This document shows positions 1-6,102 of a DNA stretch of 6,657 bases, piece by piece (the stretch's first letter is position 1; each line of letters starts with the position of its first letter). The position numbers and the translations under genes are program-made. The notes beneath the pieces were generated by a model. That model searched no databases and was not told the DNA's origin. It worked only from the letters and a program-made list of their open reading frames with translations. This DNA comes from DASPPK01 sp964399235 (GTDB lineage: Archaea; Thermoproteota; Bathyarchaeia; Bathyarchaeales; Bathycorpusculaceae): assembly GCA_964399235.1 (NCBI GenBank), contig CAYNQC010000077.1:1-6657 (forward strand). Reading direction: 5' to 3'.

Positions 1-1043
1 CCTCTTATCTGTTTCAGTTCACCCTTCATTGTTGACAAGGGCTTCTCGAGTTTCGAGATTTCATAAGCAGCATAGCCAAACGAGGAGCGTTTGCCTTCGA
101 GCCGCAGGAAATAGTCAAGATGCTCCAGCATCACTATGACCAAGTCGTTTTCACACAAGATGTCTCTAAAAAGACTAGGCGGAATGCGTTTGGGCAACCT
201 GTACGTCTTGGCTGCTTGATTGAAAACTGAGTTTATCTGATTATAGTATTCTTGTGTTGCGTTTCCCCACGGATCTCCTGTGTAAATTTCAGCGTATTTG
301 TCAACCAGTTTAGGATATTTCTCTTTCAATGTGCCGATGAAATAGTCTTTCTGCAATCCATGTTTGAGGGTCATGCCGCCGAAAATTACGAAGTCAACGC
401 CGACTTCGTGGGCCTTCTTCAACGTTTCCGTGATCACTTCAGCAGTGTCTGTTACGAACGGGATCACAGGAAGCAGGAACATGCCGCATGGTATGCCTTC
501 TTTTTTGAACACGGCAATGGTTTTCAATCGTTCACTCGGCGGCGGAACATGCGGTTCAAATATAGAGCTGATTTCGTCGTTTGTTGACGAGAAACTGAAG
601 CTTACGATTGCCCTGTTTTGCTCATTGATTTTTCTGATCATATCTATGTCTCTTTCTACGAGTGTGGATTTTGTCAGTATGTGCACTGGCCATTTGCATT
701 CACACATCAACTGTAGTGTTCTTCGGGTCAGCTCGTACTTCTTTTCAGCCGGTTGATAGCTGTCGCCGACGCCTCCTCCGAGCATGACGTAGCCTGGTTT
801 CAGCTTTGCACGTTTCCCTTGAGGACTGAGTTCTCTACGAAGAACCTCCACGGCGTTTATTTTTACCGTGACGACCTCTCCAAAGGTTTCTTGGACCTGG
901 TAACGTTCTGAGCGTCCGTCGCAATAGGTGCAGTTGTGGATGCATCCTCTGTAAAGGTTCATGCCATAGCGTGAGATGAACCATGAATCGATCTTCCTAT
1001 GTTTAAGCAGGATCGATTTAGCCTTGACTTCTTGGGCAATCAC
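1..1043 (-). CDS. SPL-family radical SAM protein (COG1533-like), C-terminus beyond the window
   Basis: Reading the minus strand from GTG at 1043 gives 347 codons open to the left edge, so the C-terminus is missing. The iron-sulfur signature CxxxCxxC is C34, C38, C41 within YRGCIHNCTYCDGR, which is the radical SAM cluster site. Further marks of the spore-photolyase-like family are DSYQPAEK near residues 94-101, LTKSTLVERD near 123-132, and an E163-P ... R172-L stretch followed by a GIPCGMFLLPVIP-type strand. Members are SAM-cleaving 4Fe-4S enzymes; the substrate here is unknown and DNA photoproduct repair should not be assumed. The GTG start is chosen because an in-frame TAG lies 36 nt upstream, AAGGTG sits 10 nt before it, and the new N-terminus (EVKAKSIL) is family-like. 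It lies 106 nt downstream of the beta-CASP gene on the same strand, so it may have its own promoter or be the last gene of that cluster. The family call is firm; the function is not. Confidence 0.9.
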   Translation of the reverse strand, partial: MIAQEVKAKSILLKHRKIDSWFISRYGMNLYRGCIHNCTYCDGRSERYQVQETFGEVVTVKINAVEVLRRELSPQGKRAKLKPGYVMLGGGVGDSYQPAEKKYELTRRTLQLMCECKWPVHILTKSTLVERDIDMIRKINEQNRAIVSFSFSSTNDEISSIFEPHVPPPSERLKTIAVFKKEGIPCGMFLLPVIPFVTDTAEVITETLKKAHEVGVDFVIFGGMTLKHGLQKDYFIGTLKEKYPKLVDKYAEIYTGDPWGNATQEYYNQINSVFNQAAKTYRLPKRIPPSLFRDILCENDLVIVMLEHLDYFLRLEGKRSSFGYAAYEISKLEKPLSTMKGELKQIR

Positions 1044-1053
1044 TTCGTCGCTA

Positions 1054-1059
1054 CACCTT
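1054..1059 (-). promoter_or_regulatory. Ribosome binding site AAGGTG for the radical SAM gene
   Basis: On the minus strand AAGGTG lies 10 nt before the GTG at 1043 and matches part of the archaeal anti-Shine-Dalgarno complement AGGAGGTGATC. It decides the start, since no ATG is available between the in-frame stop and the conserved N-terminus. Confidence 0.6.
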
Positions 1060-1149
1060 CTTCCTATACCGACAGTCGTCTACCACCAGAGCGCGTGCGC
1101 TAATGGGAAAACCATTTGCCCTTTTTGCAGTCGCAGCAACTCTGCCACG

Positions 1150-2160
1150 CTAGAAGAGGTTATTCTTAGGAAGAGCCATGGCTTGTATGCCCAGGTGCTT
1201 GCGAATCTCTTTCGCCAAGGTCTCACCGTAGTGCACACGGAAGTTGTCGGTTATTACAAGCTTGGGTTTAGATCGGCGCACGTACTCAAGGAGCCCGTCG
1301 AAGTCGGAGTGGTCGCTCAGCGCAACGATGTATTCCTTTTCGCCTGTCCGCCGAATTGCACTGTAGAATTCCCATCCGCTAACGCAGACACGGAAATTGT
1401 CGAGGCCGATCCGGTCTCGTGAGTGCATGTGATAAAAGCCTATGTACGGGTCGTGTTTCTCATGAAGCTCAAATGCTTCCAGTTCGTTGTGAAGCATGAG
1501 CTTGCCCAAACGCATGTTGTGTTTCTCGCAAACACGGCTGATGCGGTAAACGTTTTCAGGGACTACAAAGGGCACGTTGATGTTGGCGCTGTTAAGGATT
1601 TGCATGACCTCTTGTATTTTACCGTGGTAGCCGAATATGAAAACTGGACCTTGCTTGAGACCGCGTTCCACCAGCGTGACAAGCGAGCCCCGAGCGTCTT
1701 TATGAAACCTGCGCCTACAGTGCGGACTTCCATAAGTGGCCTCGATCACAAGAATATCGCTGTCAAGAATTGGGGTCTGGTCGATGCGGAAGTCGCCTGT
1801 GAAAACAATTCGCGTGCCATCTTGGTCTTCGACCAAAACTTGAGCAGCACCTAGAATGTGGTCTGCCACGTGCAGCGTTATGCGTTCGTCCTCGAACTGT
1901 AAGGTTTGTCCGTAATCTAGGGCTTGGACGCGCCCGCGGCGCAGGTAGCTCGTTCCCTGCATTGCGTCGATCAGGTCTTTGGTGCCTTTGGTCATGATGA
2001 CCTTGCGAGCTTTCTTGAGACTCTGAGGCAAGCCCACCATGTGGTCAGCGTGGGCATGGGTTACCGCGCGTAAAGGACGTGCCTCATGAAAGGCGTCGCA
2101 CGCAAGATGCTTACCGAGCAATACGGCGCCCTTTTCGGTCACCGACGCTTTCTCGTTCAC
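1150..2160 (-). CDS. Beta-CASP metallo-beta-lactamase-fold nuclease (YSH1/COG1236-like exonuclease)
   Basis: A 336-residue protein with the complete metal-binding set of the fold. Motif 2 is H35-A-H37-A-D39-H40, motif 3 is H101 in ADHILGAAQ, and motif 4 is D123 in FTGDF. The beta-CASP part follows from about residue 140 (EATYG, then FGYHGKIQEVM). C-terminal motifs are S-D283-H284-S-D in ALSDHSDFDGL and H310 in VHYGE, the region called RMMBL. Such enzymes are zinc-dependent RNA or DNA nucleases. The length and the FGYHGK and SDHSDFDGL blocks resemble short stand-alone members sometimes annotated as mRNA 3'-end processing factor or ligase-associated exonuclease, and it lacks the N-terminal KH domains of archaeal aCPSF1. 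No ligase or helicase is visible nearby. The start is GTG, with a weak GAAGG four nt upstream. It follows the UPF0201 gene by 22 nt, so co-transcription is likely. Whether it cuts RNA or DNA cannot be read from the sequence. Confidence 0.9.
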   Translation of the reverse strand: MNEKASVTEKGAVLLGKHLACDAFHEARPLRAVTHAHADHMVGLPQSLKKARKVIMTKGTKDLIDAMQGTSYLRRGRVQALDYGQTLQFEDERITLHVADHILGAAQVLVEDQDGTRIVFTGDFRIDQTPILDSDILVIEATYGSPHCRRRFHKDARGSLVTLVERGLKQGPVFIFGYHGKIQEVMQILNSANINVPFVVPENVYRISRVCEKHNMRLGKLMLHNELEAFELHEKHDPYIGFYHMHSRDRIGLDNFRVCVSGWEFYSAIRRTGEKEYIVALSDHSDFDGLLEYVRRSKPKLVITDNFRVHYGETLAKEIRKHLGIQAMALPKNNLF

Positions 2161-2182
2161 CTAGCCTTCACGCTCCGCGACT

Positions 2183-2587
2183 TCAGTTGCTTGCTGTGGC
2201 GGTGAGGTATTGTATTGTTTGCCTTGGGTCCTCGGTTCTTATTTGAACTCTTATCGGCCCAAGGGGCGATTCGTTTTCTTCTTTGGAGAAGGATATGTGT
2301 CCTGCGAAGGCGACTTGCTTGTTGAGGCAGAAGTCTATGCTATTTCTGTCTAATCCTCCGAGCAACACTGCACGTGCTGCCGTGCGGATGTGTTCCCTCT
2401 GAAGCAGGTTATGGAACTTGGTCAAAGCGCTTTGACCAGTTGCGCTTGCCTGCAGAAGCGTTCCTTTCCGCAATGGTTTCAATTGCATGTTGAGTGGCCC
2501 GAAAATGTTTTCCACCGCTTGCCGGACTTTCTGTTCTGTTTCAGTCGGGTTGATCTGCGCTTCTATGCGAATTGTCAGCTCAGCCAT
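2183..2587 (-). CDS. UPF0201/DUF54 (PF01877) putative RNA-binding protein
   Basis: A 134-residue protein recognised from blocks typical of the archaeal UPF0201 family (COG1931). These are an N-terminal strand followed by NPTETEQKV (13-21), the helix IRTAARAVLLGG (67-78), FCLNKQVAFAGHISFS (86-101), and the signature SPLGPIRV (107-114). The length is normal for the family. The family is described as RNA-binding from structure-based work on archaeal members, but the ligand and role are unknown. Its ATG lies inside the end of the upstream UPF0200 gene, a 13-nt overlap that suggests translational coupling. An AGGA lies directly against the ATG, too close for a normal Shine-Dalgarno site, which fits re-initiation from the upstream gene. 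The nuclease gene follows 22 nt downstream. I see no domain beyond this one and no membrane segment. Confidence 0.88.
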   Translation of the reverse strand: MAELTIRIEAQINPTETEQKVRQAVENIFGPLNMQLKPLRKGTLLQASATGQSALTKFHNLLQREHIRTAARAVLLGGLDRNSIDFCLNKQVAFAGHISFSKEENESPLGPIRVQIRTEDPRQTIQYLTATASN

Positions 2588-3141
2588 TCCTGTTCAACTT
2601 TTTCAAGGATTTCTCTGATTTCCACTTTTTCGATGTTAATGGGGCCCTCATTGATTATCATTTCATCTGCCATGGCTATAGCGTCGCCAAGCCCTACGCT
2701 CAGTTCTCGCATGTCTCTTTCGTTGAAGTCTTCCCAGTCTTTCGGATCATCGGGTCTGGCACGGTTGAACAGCCGTTGAAAACGCGTCTCGGGTGACGCG
2801 TGAACGGCGATATGGGTGAATTTGGATAGGCTTTTCTTGAATTCGTCGATTTCTTCGAGGCTTCTTATGCCGTCGACGATTACTTTCTTGCTTTTGGACT
2901 TGGCGATTCTCGGCAAGCATCTTTTCGCGATTACTGTGGGGCCTTCTTCGCGTCTGAGTGCGAGCATGACTTTGCCGACATTTTCAGGTGTGAGTTCCAT
3001 GTTCCGTTTCTTGGTTTCTTCTCTCACTATATCGCCCATAACGACTACGTCGTAATCCTGCTCTTCTGCGATGTTGACAACTAAAGATTTGCCTGAGCCT
3101 GGCATGCCTGTCAATCCTAGAACTAGCTTCTCCCCTGTCAT
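2575..3141 (-). CDS. UPF0200 P-loop kinase-like protein (dephospho-CoA/nucleotide kinase-like)
   Basis: From ATG 3141 the protein has 188 residues. The Walker A loop GMPGSGKS is residues 12-19. Then come MGDIVREE (35-42), LTPENVGKVML (50-60), a Walker-B-like VIVDGIRSLEE ending near residue 97, and HASPETRFQRL (114-124) with a lid-like arginine segment R-A-R-P-D-D (127-132). This set is diagnostic of the archaeal UPF0200 family, related in fold to dephospho-CoA and nucleoside monophosphate kinases. The true substrate is not established, so naming it CoaE would be unsafe. A GTG at 3156 would add five residues; I prefer the ATG because GAGG lies 6 nt before it and the GTG has no such site. It heads the leftward cluster and overlaps the UPF0201 gene by 13 nt, which implies a shared role. 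It stands head to head with thpR. Confidence 0.88.
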   Translation of the reverse strand: MTGEKLVLGLTGMPGSGKSLVVNIAEEQDYDVVVMGDIVREETKKRNMELTPENVGKVMLALRREEGPTVIAKRCLPRIAKSKSKKVIVDGIRSLEEIDEFKKSLSKFTHIAVHASPETRFQRLFNRARPDDPKDWEDFNERDMRELSVGLGDAIAMADEMIINEGPINIEKVEIREILEKVEQEWLS

Positions 3142-3147
3142 ATTGAT

Positions 3148-3151
3148 CCTC
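3148..3151 (-). promoter_or_regulatory. Ribosome binding site GAGG that favours the ATG at 3141
   Basis: On the minus strand GAGG precedes the ATG by 6 nt and lies inside the five extra codons that a GTG start at 3156 would add. That places the site in the leader and argues for the shorter protein. Confidence 0.45.
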
Positions 3152-3172
3152 TTCACGTTTGGTGAACAGATA

Positions 3173-3192
3173 GTTTTTTACAGTTAAAAAGT
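3173..3192. promoter_or_regulatory. AT-rich dyad in the divergent UPF0200/thpR promoter region
   Basis: The arms TTTTTA (3175-3180) and TAAAAA (3185-3190) form an inverted repeat around a 4-nt centre, extendable by G-T pairs. The box 3184-3191 reads TTAAAAAG rightward and CTTTTTAA leftward. A start of transcription about 27 nt from its centre would fall near 3215 going right and near 3161 going left. Both leave leaders of about 20-25 nt that keep the respective ribosome binding sites. A second candidate box for the rightward gene is TTTATG at 3194. The promoter role is inferred from position and composition only. Confidence 0.35.
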
Positions 3193-3223
3193 GTTTATGA
3201 AATGAAAGAGTCAAAAAGCTTTA

Positions 3224-3229
3224 GGTGAG
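3224..3229 (+). promoter_or_regulatory. Ribosome binding site GGTGAG for thpR, supporting the TTG start
   Basis: AGGTGA (3223-3228) matches six bases of the archaeal Shine-Dalgarno consensus. It lies about 10 nt before TTG 3239 but about 19 nt before the in-frame ATG 3248, so the TTG is favoured. Confidence 0.55.
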
Positions 3230-3238
3230 TGGAACAGT

Positions 3239-3808
3239 TTGGCTGAGATGGTGAGGAGTTTCGTCGCATTTGACATTGACCGCGACGCTGTTCGAAAAAA
3301 AATGGCTGATGCACAAGCATTGCTAGTTAAAACAGGCGCGGACTTGAAGGTTGTCGAGCCTGAGAACATCCATGTTACCATGCGATTCTTAGGCGACGTG
3401 AGAATGGACAACATTGAGAAGATTTTCGACGCTATGAAGAAAGTCACTTTTGCACCCTTTGACGTAAAGATTCAAGGAGTCGGCGCTTTTCCAGACGCAC
3501 GGTACCCGAGGGTCGTGTGGGCAGGGATAACTCAAGGAGCTAATGATTTGAGAAGTATTTCGAGCCAGTTAGAGCCGCATTTGACAGCCTTGGGGTTTGC
3601 CCCGGACCCGAAGGGTTTCAGCCCCCACTTGACGATTGCACGGGTCAGGAGTGGAAGAAACAAGATAGAACTCGCCAAGTTCATAGGAGACAGCGGGGAA
3701 TTTGAGTTCGGCACAATCAGGGCTGCATGTTTGCGACTGAAAAAGAGCGTTTTGACGCCAAGAGGTCCTATTTATTCAACGTTGAAAGAAGTTTGTCCGC
3801 CTGGGTGA
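3239..3808 (+). CDS. thpR: RNA 2',3'-cyclic phosphodiesterase / 2'-5' RNA ligase (2H family)
   Basis: A 189-residue protein with both signature motifs of the 2H phosphoesterase superfamily: H45-V-T47 in ENIHVTMRFLG and H130-L-T132 in FSPHLTIARV. It opens with RSFVAFDI, the usual first strand, and the PRVVWAGI strand (90-97) is also typical of ThpR/LigT. The length is normal for the family. The enzyme opens 2',3'-cyclic phosphate ends on RNA, and members can join tRNA halves through a 2'-5' bond in vitro; the physiological target is not settled. The start is TTG, with GGTGAG well placed before it. If the ATG at 3248 were used, the protein would lose only three residues. It is followed after 13 nt by cca, a pairing that fits action on RNA 3' ends. 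Its own stop TGA lies in a GGTGAG that could also help load ribosomes for cca. Confidence 0.93.
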   Translation: MAEMVRSFVAFDIDRDAVRKKMADAQALLVKTGADLKVVEPENIHVTMRFLGDVRMDNIEKIFDAMKKVTFAPFDVKIQGVGAFPDARYPRVVWAGITQGANDLRSISSQLEPHLTALGFAPDPKGFSPHLTIARVRSGRNKIELAKFIGDSGEFEFGTIRAACLRLKKSVLTPRGPIYSTLKEVCPPG

Positions 3809-3821
3809 GAAGGATTGATTG

Positions 3822-5249
3822 ATGAAGGATAAGGCGGCAAATGTTCTATCTGCGGTTCTGAAGAAGGTCACGCCGGACACGGGCAAACGTCGAGAAATTG
3901 ATGCCTTGGCCAAGAAGCTTGAGAAGCGTGTTGCCGCGGCTGCAAAGCGTTTGGGCGTCGAAGCGGTGGTACGCGTTGAGGGTTCGGTTGCCAAGGACAC
4001 ATGGTTAAGCGAGGAACCTGATGTTGACGTGTTTATGCGCGTGCCTCCCGCGATTCCGAGGACACAGTTGGGGGAGGTGTGCTTGAAAGTTGCCAAGCTG
4101 GCGACGAAGGGTTCGAGGCATGTGGAAAGGTTTGCCGAGCATCCATATCTCGAGGCTTTTGTCGAAGGCACACGTGTGAATGTTGTTCCGTGTTACACTG
4201 CAAAGCCAGGGGAATGGTTGAGTGCTACGGATCGGACGCCGTTTCACACCGACTATGTTAACAAGCGTCTGACTGGTGAATTGCGCGGTGAAGTGCGGCT
4301 GCTGAAGAAGTTCATGAAGAGCATAGGCTCCTATGGGGCTGAGATTAAGACAGGCGGGTTCAGCGGATACTTGTGTGAACTATTGATCCTGCATTACAGA
4401 TCCTTTTTAAATGTAGTTGAGGCGTTCGCAGGGCATAAACAGCGGTTGGTTATTGACCTCGAAGGCTTCTACACCAACAGAAATAGGGAACTTGATCTCC
4501 TGTTTGAAGAACCCTTAGTTGTAGTGGATCCTGCTGACAAGGCAAGGAACGTGGCTTCTGCCGTTCGCAAAAACAGGCTCTATATGTTTGTTGCCGCTTC
4601 ACAAGCATTTTTGAAGAAGCCTACCTTGGGCTTTTTCTATCCACCGAAGACTGTTCCTTTAGCCCCAAGAAAATTGCAGCAAGAGTTGAAGAAGCGGGGT
4701 TCCAAGATCGTTTTCGTCGTTTTCGGCAAAATAGATGCCGTGCCGGATATTCTGTGGGGCCAACTCTACAAGAGCCAGCGCAGTTTGCGTAGACTGATAG
4801 AGCTGAGCGATTTCACCGTTCTGAGAGAGGTCTCTTGGAGTGATGAGAAGGAGTTGAACACGTTCGTTTTCGAGCTTGAAGATTGTTGTATTCCATCGGT
4901 CAAACTGCATTTGGGTCCGCCATTGGATAAGGAAAAGGAGCGCAAAAGATTTGTTGCGAAACACCTGGGAAAGCCTAGCACTGTCTGTGGACCGTATGTT
5001 GATGAGGGCAGATGGGTCGTGTTGGTGAAGAGAAAGTACGCGGACGTGTGCAGTCTGTTGAAGGACAGGTTGAAGGACGGAGGAAGAAACGCAGGGGTCG
5101 CCGAAGGCATCGCAAAAGTGTTGAAGACGAAGGGGTTCGAGGTTTTGGTGAACGAAGAGGTCGTTGGACTTTACAATAAGAACAAAGAGTTCGCGGTGTT
5201 CATGACAGAGTTCCTGTCAGGCAAGCCTAAGTGGTTACATGCGGTATGA
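3822..5249 (+). CDS. cca: CCA-adding enzyme, archaeal class I tRNA nucleotidyltransferase
   Basis: From ATG 3822 the protein has 475 residues; a TTG directly before it (3819) would add one. It adds or repairs CCA at tRNA 3' ends from CTP and ATP without a nucleic acid template. The nucleotidyltransferase core shows GS at 54-55 with K58 and T60, then D67-V-D69-V-F. The strand that normally supplies a third carboxylate reads R-V-N120-V-V-P-C-Y. The central tRNA-nucleotidyltransferase domain follows, with RTPFHTDYV, LLKKFMKSIG, SYGAEIKTGGFSGYLCELL, and VVVDPADKARNVASAV. The C-terminal part ends KPKWLHAV, as is usual in the family. AGGA seven nt before the ATG, or the GGTGA overlapping the thpR stop, can serve as ribosome binding site. 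It is the second gene after thpR. Its last 15 nt overlap the 3' end of uppP on the other strand. The family is certain. The Asn at 120 is odd, because A. fulgidus CCA-adding enzyme uses Asp at the equivalent position (D110). Confidence 0.96.
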   Translation: MKDKAANVLSAVLKKVTPDTGKRREIDALAKKLEKRVAAAAKRLGVEAVVRVEGSVAKDTWLSEEPDVDVFMRVPPAIPRTQLGEVCLKVAKLATKGSRHVERFAEHPYLEAFVEGTRVNVVPCYTAKPGEWLSATDRTPFHTDYVNKRLTGELRGEVRLLKKFMKSIGSYGAEIKTGGFSGYLCELLILHYRSFLNVVEAFAGHKQRLVIDLEGFYTNRNRELDLLFEEPLVVVDPADKARNVASAVRKNRLYMFVAASQAFLKKPTLGFFYPPKTVPLAPRKLQQELKKRGSKIVFVVFGKIDAVPDILWGQLYKSQRSLRRLIELSDFTVLREVSWSDEKELNTFVFELEDCCIPSVKLHLGPPLDKEKERKRFVAKHLGKPSTVCGPYVDEGRWVVLVKRKYADVCSLLKDRLKDGGRNAGVAEGIAKVLKTKGFEVLVNEEVVGLYNKNKEFAVFMTEFLSGKPKWLHAV

Positions 5250-6029
5250 AGCTATGACAAGTGCCGCTCCGAGTAGCCACGTGTAGATTGCGAAGTAATG
5301 GAATCTCTTCGTAGCAACTACTCTTGAGACAACTCTGATGGCAACGTAGCCCACAACCATTGCGATGGCTACGCCTATGAAGAGGTCAGTTGAGCCTATG
5401 CCTGAAAGTGCGATTTGGCCGCGTTGCTTGTAAGCCTCTACTAGTGTGTCGCCGAGTATAGCTGGGATTGAGAGGAGAAAACTGAATTTGAAGGCTTTTT
5501 CGCGTTTCAAGCCCAAGAGGAGTGCGGTTGAGATTGTTGCTCCACTTCGGGACAGTCCGGGGAATATCGCGAAACCTTGGGCGATGCCCATCATCAACGC
5601 TATCGGGTAAGTTATGATGTCGGTGCTTTCTTTCCCAAGTTTTGAACTGTAGACCAGGGTTGCACCGACTGCGAAAGTCATCCCTATGACCAAGAGTTGC
5701 TGAAGCGTATCTTCGAGGAATTGGACGTACACTAAGCCGATTATGGCTGTGGGTATTGTTGCCGCGAATAGTAGTGGTATCATTTTTCCGTATTCGCTTT
5801 TGAAGTCTAAGTGCGCGAGGGCTGTGATGATATTTCTGACATCTGTTCCAAAGTAGAAGACTACGACGATTAACGTTCCTAAATGCAGAATGAGGTTGAA
5901 TAACGGCGTGGTTGTCAAGCCAAGATAATGCTCGGCGATTTTGAGGTGGCCAGTGCTTGATATAGGGAGCCATTCGGCCAAGCCTTGGATTAGACCGAGA
6001 ATTGATGTATTTGACAATGGGTCAAGCAA
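5235..6029 (-). CDS. uppP: Undecaprenyl/polyprenyl-diphosphatase (UppP/BacA family)
   Basis: A 264-residue hydrophobic protein with about seven or eight predicted membrane segments, near the usual 265-275 residues. Both family signatures are complete. The first is GLIQGLAEWLPISSTGH (12-28), with Q15 and E19 as the (E/Q)xxxE motif and H28. The second is IFPGLSRSGATIS, with R161 as the arginine equivalent to R174 of E. coli. The enzyme removes a phosphate from C55-PP-type isoprenoid carriers in the membrane. In archaea the substrate would be a dolichol- or polyprenyl-type diphosphate feeding glycan assembly, which I infer rather than see. The start is TTG at 6029; the frame is open back to a TAA with no ATG or GTG, and a second TTG at 6017 would remove four residues. 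No good Shine-Dalgarno is visible, so a short or absent leader is possible. It overlaps cca tail to tail by 15 nt and diverges from the next gene. Confidence 0.94.
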   Translation of the reverse strand: MLDPLSNTSILGLIQGLAEWLPISSTGHLKIAEHYLGLTTTPLFNLILHLGTLIVVVFYFGTDVRNIITALAHLDFKSEYGKMIPLLFAATIPTAIIGLVYVQFLEDTLQQLLVIGMTFAVGATLVYSSKLGKESTDIITYPIALMMGIAQGFAIFPGLSRSGATISTALLLGLKREKAFKFSFLLSIPAILGDTLVEAYKQRGQIALSGIGSTDLFIGVAIAMVVGYVAIRVVSRVVATKRFHYFAIYTWLLGAALVIASYRM

Positions 6030-6062
6030 TAGTACACACGTCTTAGGCGATGGTTTGAAAGA

Positions 6063-6070
6063 TTAATTAA
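6063..6070. promoter_or_regulatory. Palindromic TATA-like box TTAATTAA between uppP and the DUF6125-like gene
   Basis: The box is a perfect 8-bp palindrome in a short divergent gap. About 27 nt to the right (near 6093) a transcript would keep the AGGAG site and the ATG at 6111. About 27 nt to the left (near 6040) a transcript would give a leader of about 10 nt before the uppP TTG. The purine run GAAAGA lies just left of it, resembling a BRE for the rightward direction; the leftward side lacks one. The role is inferred. Confidence 0.4.
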
Positions 6071-6097
6071 CGGTGCGTATTTAATGCTTTATTGTCA

Positions 6098-6102
6098 AGG
6101 AG
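6098..6102 (+). promoter_or_regulatory. Ribosome binding site AGGAG that sets the start at 6111
   Basis: AGGAG is 8 nt before ATG 6111, ideal spacing. It is inside the extra codons that a start at ATG 6084 would include, and only 2 nt before ATG 6105, so 6111 is preferred. Confidence 0.65.

Noticed and set aside
252..756. Plus-strand open frames at the left edge
   Set aside because: They are shadows of the radical SAM gene read on the minus strand, which has a full CxxxCxxC and SPL motifs.
1044..1149. Hidden small gene or RNA in the 106-nt gap before the radical SAM gene
   Set aside because: I see no family-like reading, no tRNA-like fold and no strong TATA box; the radical SAM frame is closed by a TAG here.
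976..1854. Two nearly adjacent plus-strand open frames (976-1422 and 1423-1854)
   Set aside because: They lie mainly antisense to the beta-CASP gene (and the start of the radical SAM gene), show no recognisable motifs, and the minus-strand reading has complete family signatures.
2575..3141. Naming the UPF0200 protein dephospho-CoA kinase (coaE)
   Set aside because: The fold is related, but the motifs are those of the separate UPF0200 family and the substrate is not established.
3142..3156. GTG start for the UPF0200 gene at 3156
   Set aside because: No ribosome binding site precedes it, whereas GAGG is well placed for the ATG at 3141; it remains possible.
3174..3190. T-run and dyad at 3174-3190 as an intrinsic terminator
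   Set aside because: It sits between two divergent starts, so no transcript from the flanking genes ends here; the arms are only A and T.
4659..5110. Minus-strand open frames inside cca
   Set aside because: Antisense to a clearly conserved C-terminal part of the CCA-adding enzyme; no motifs.
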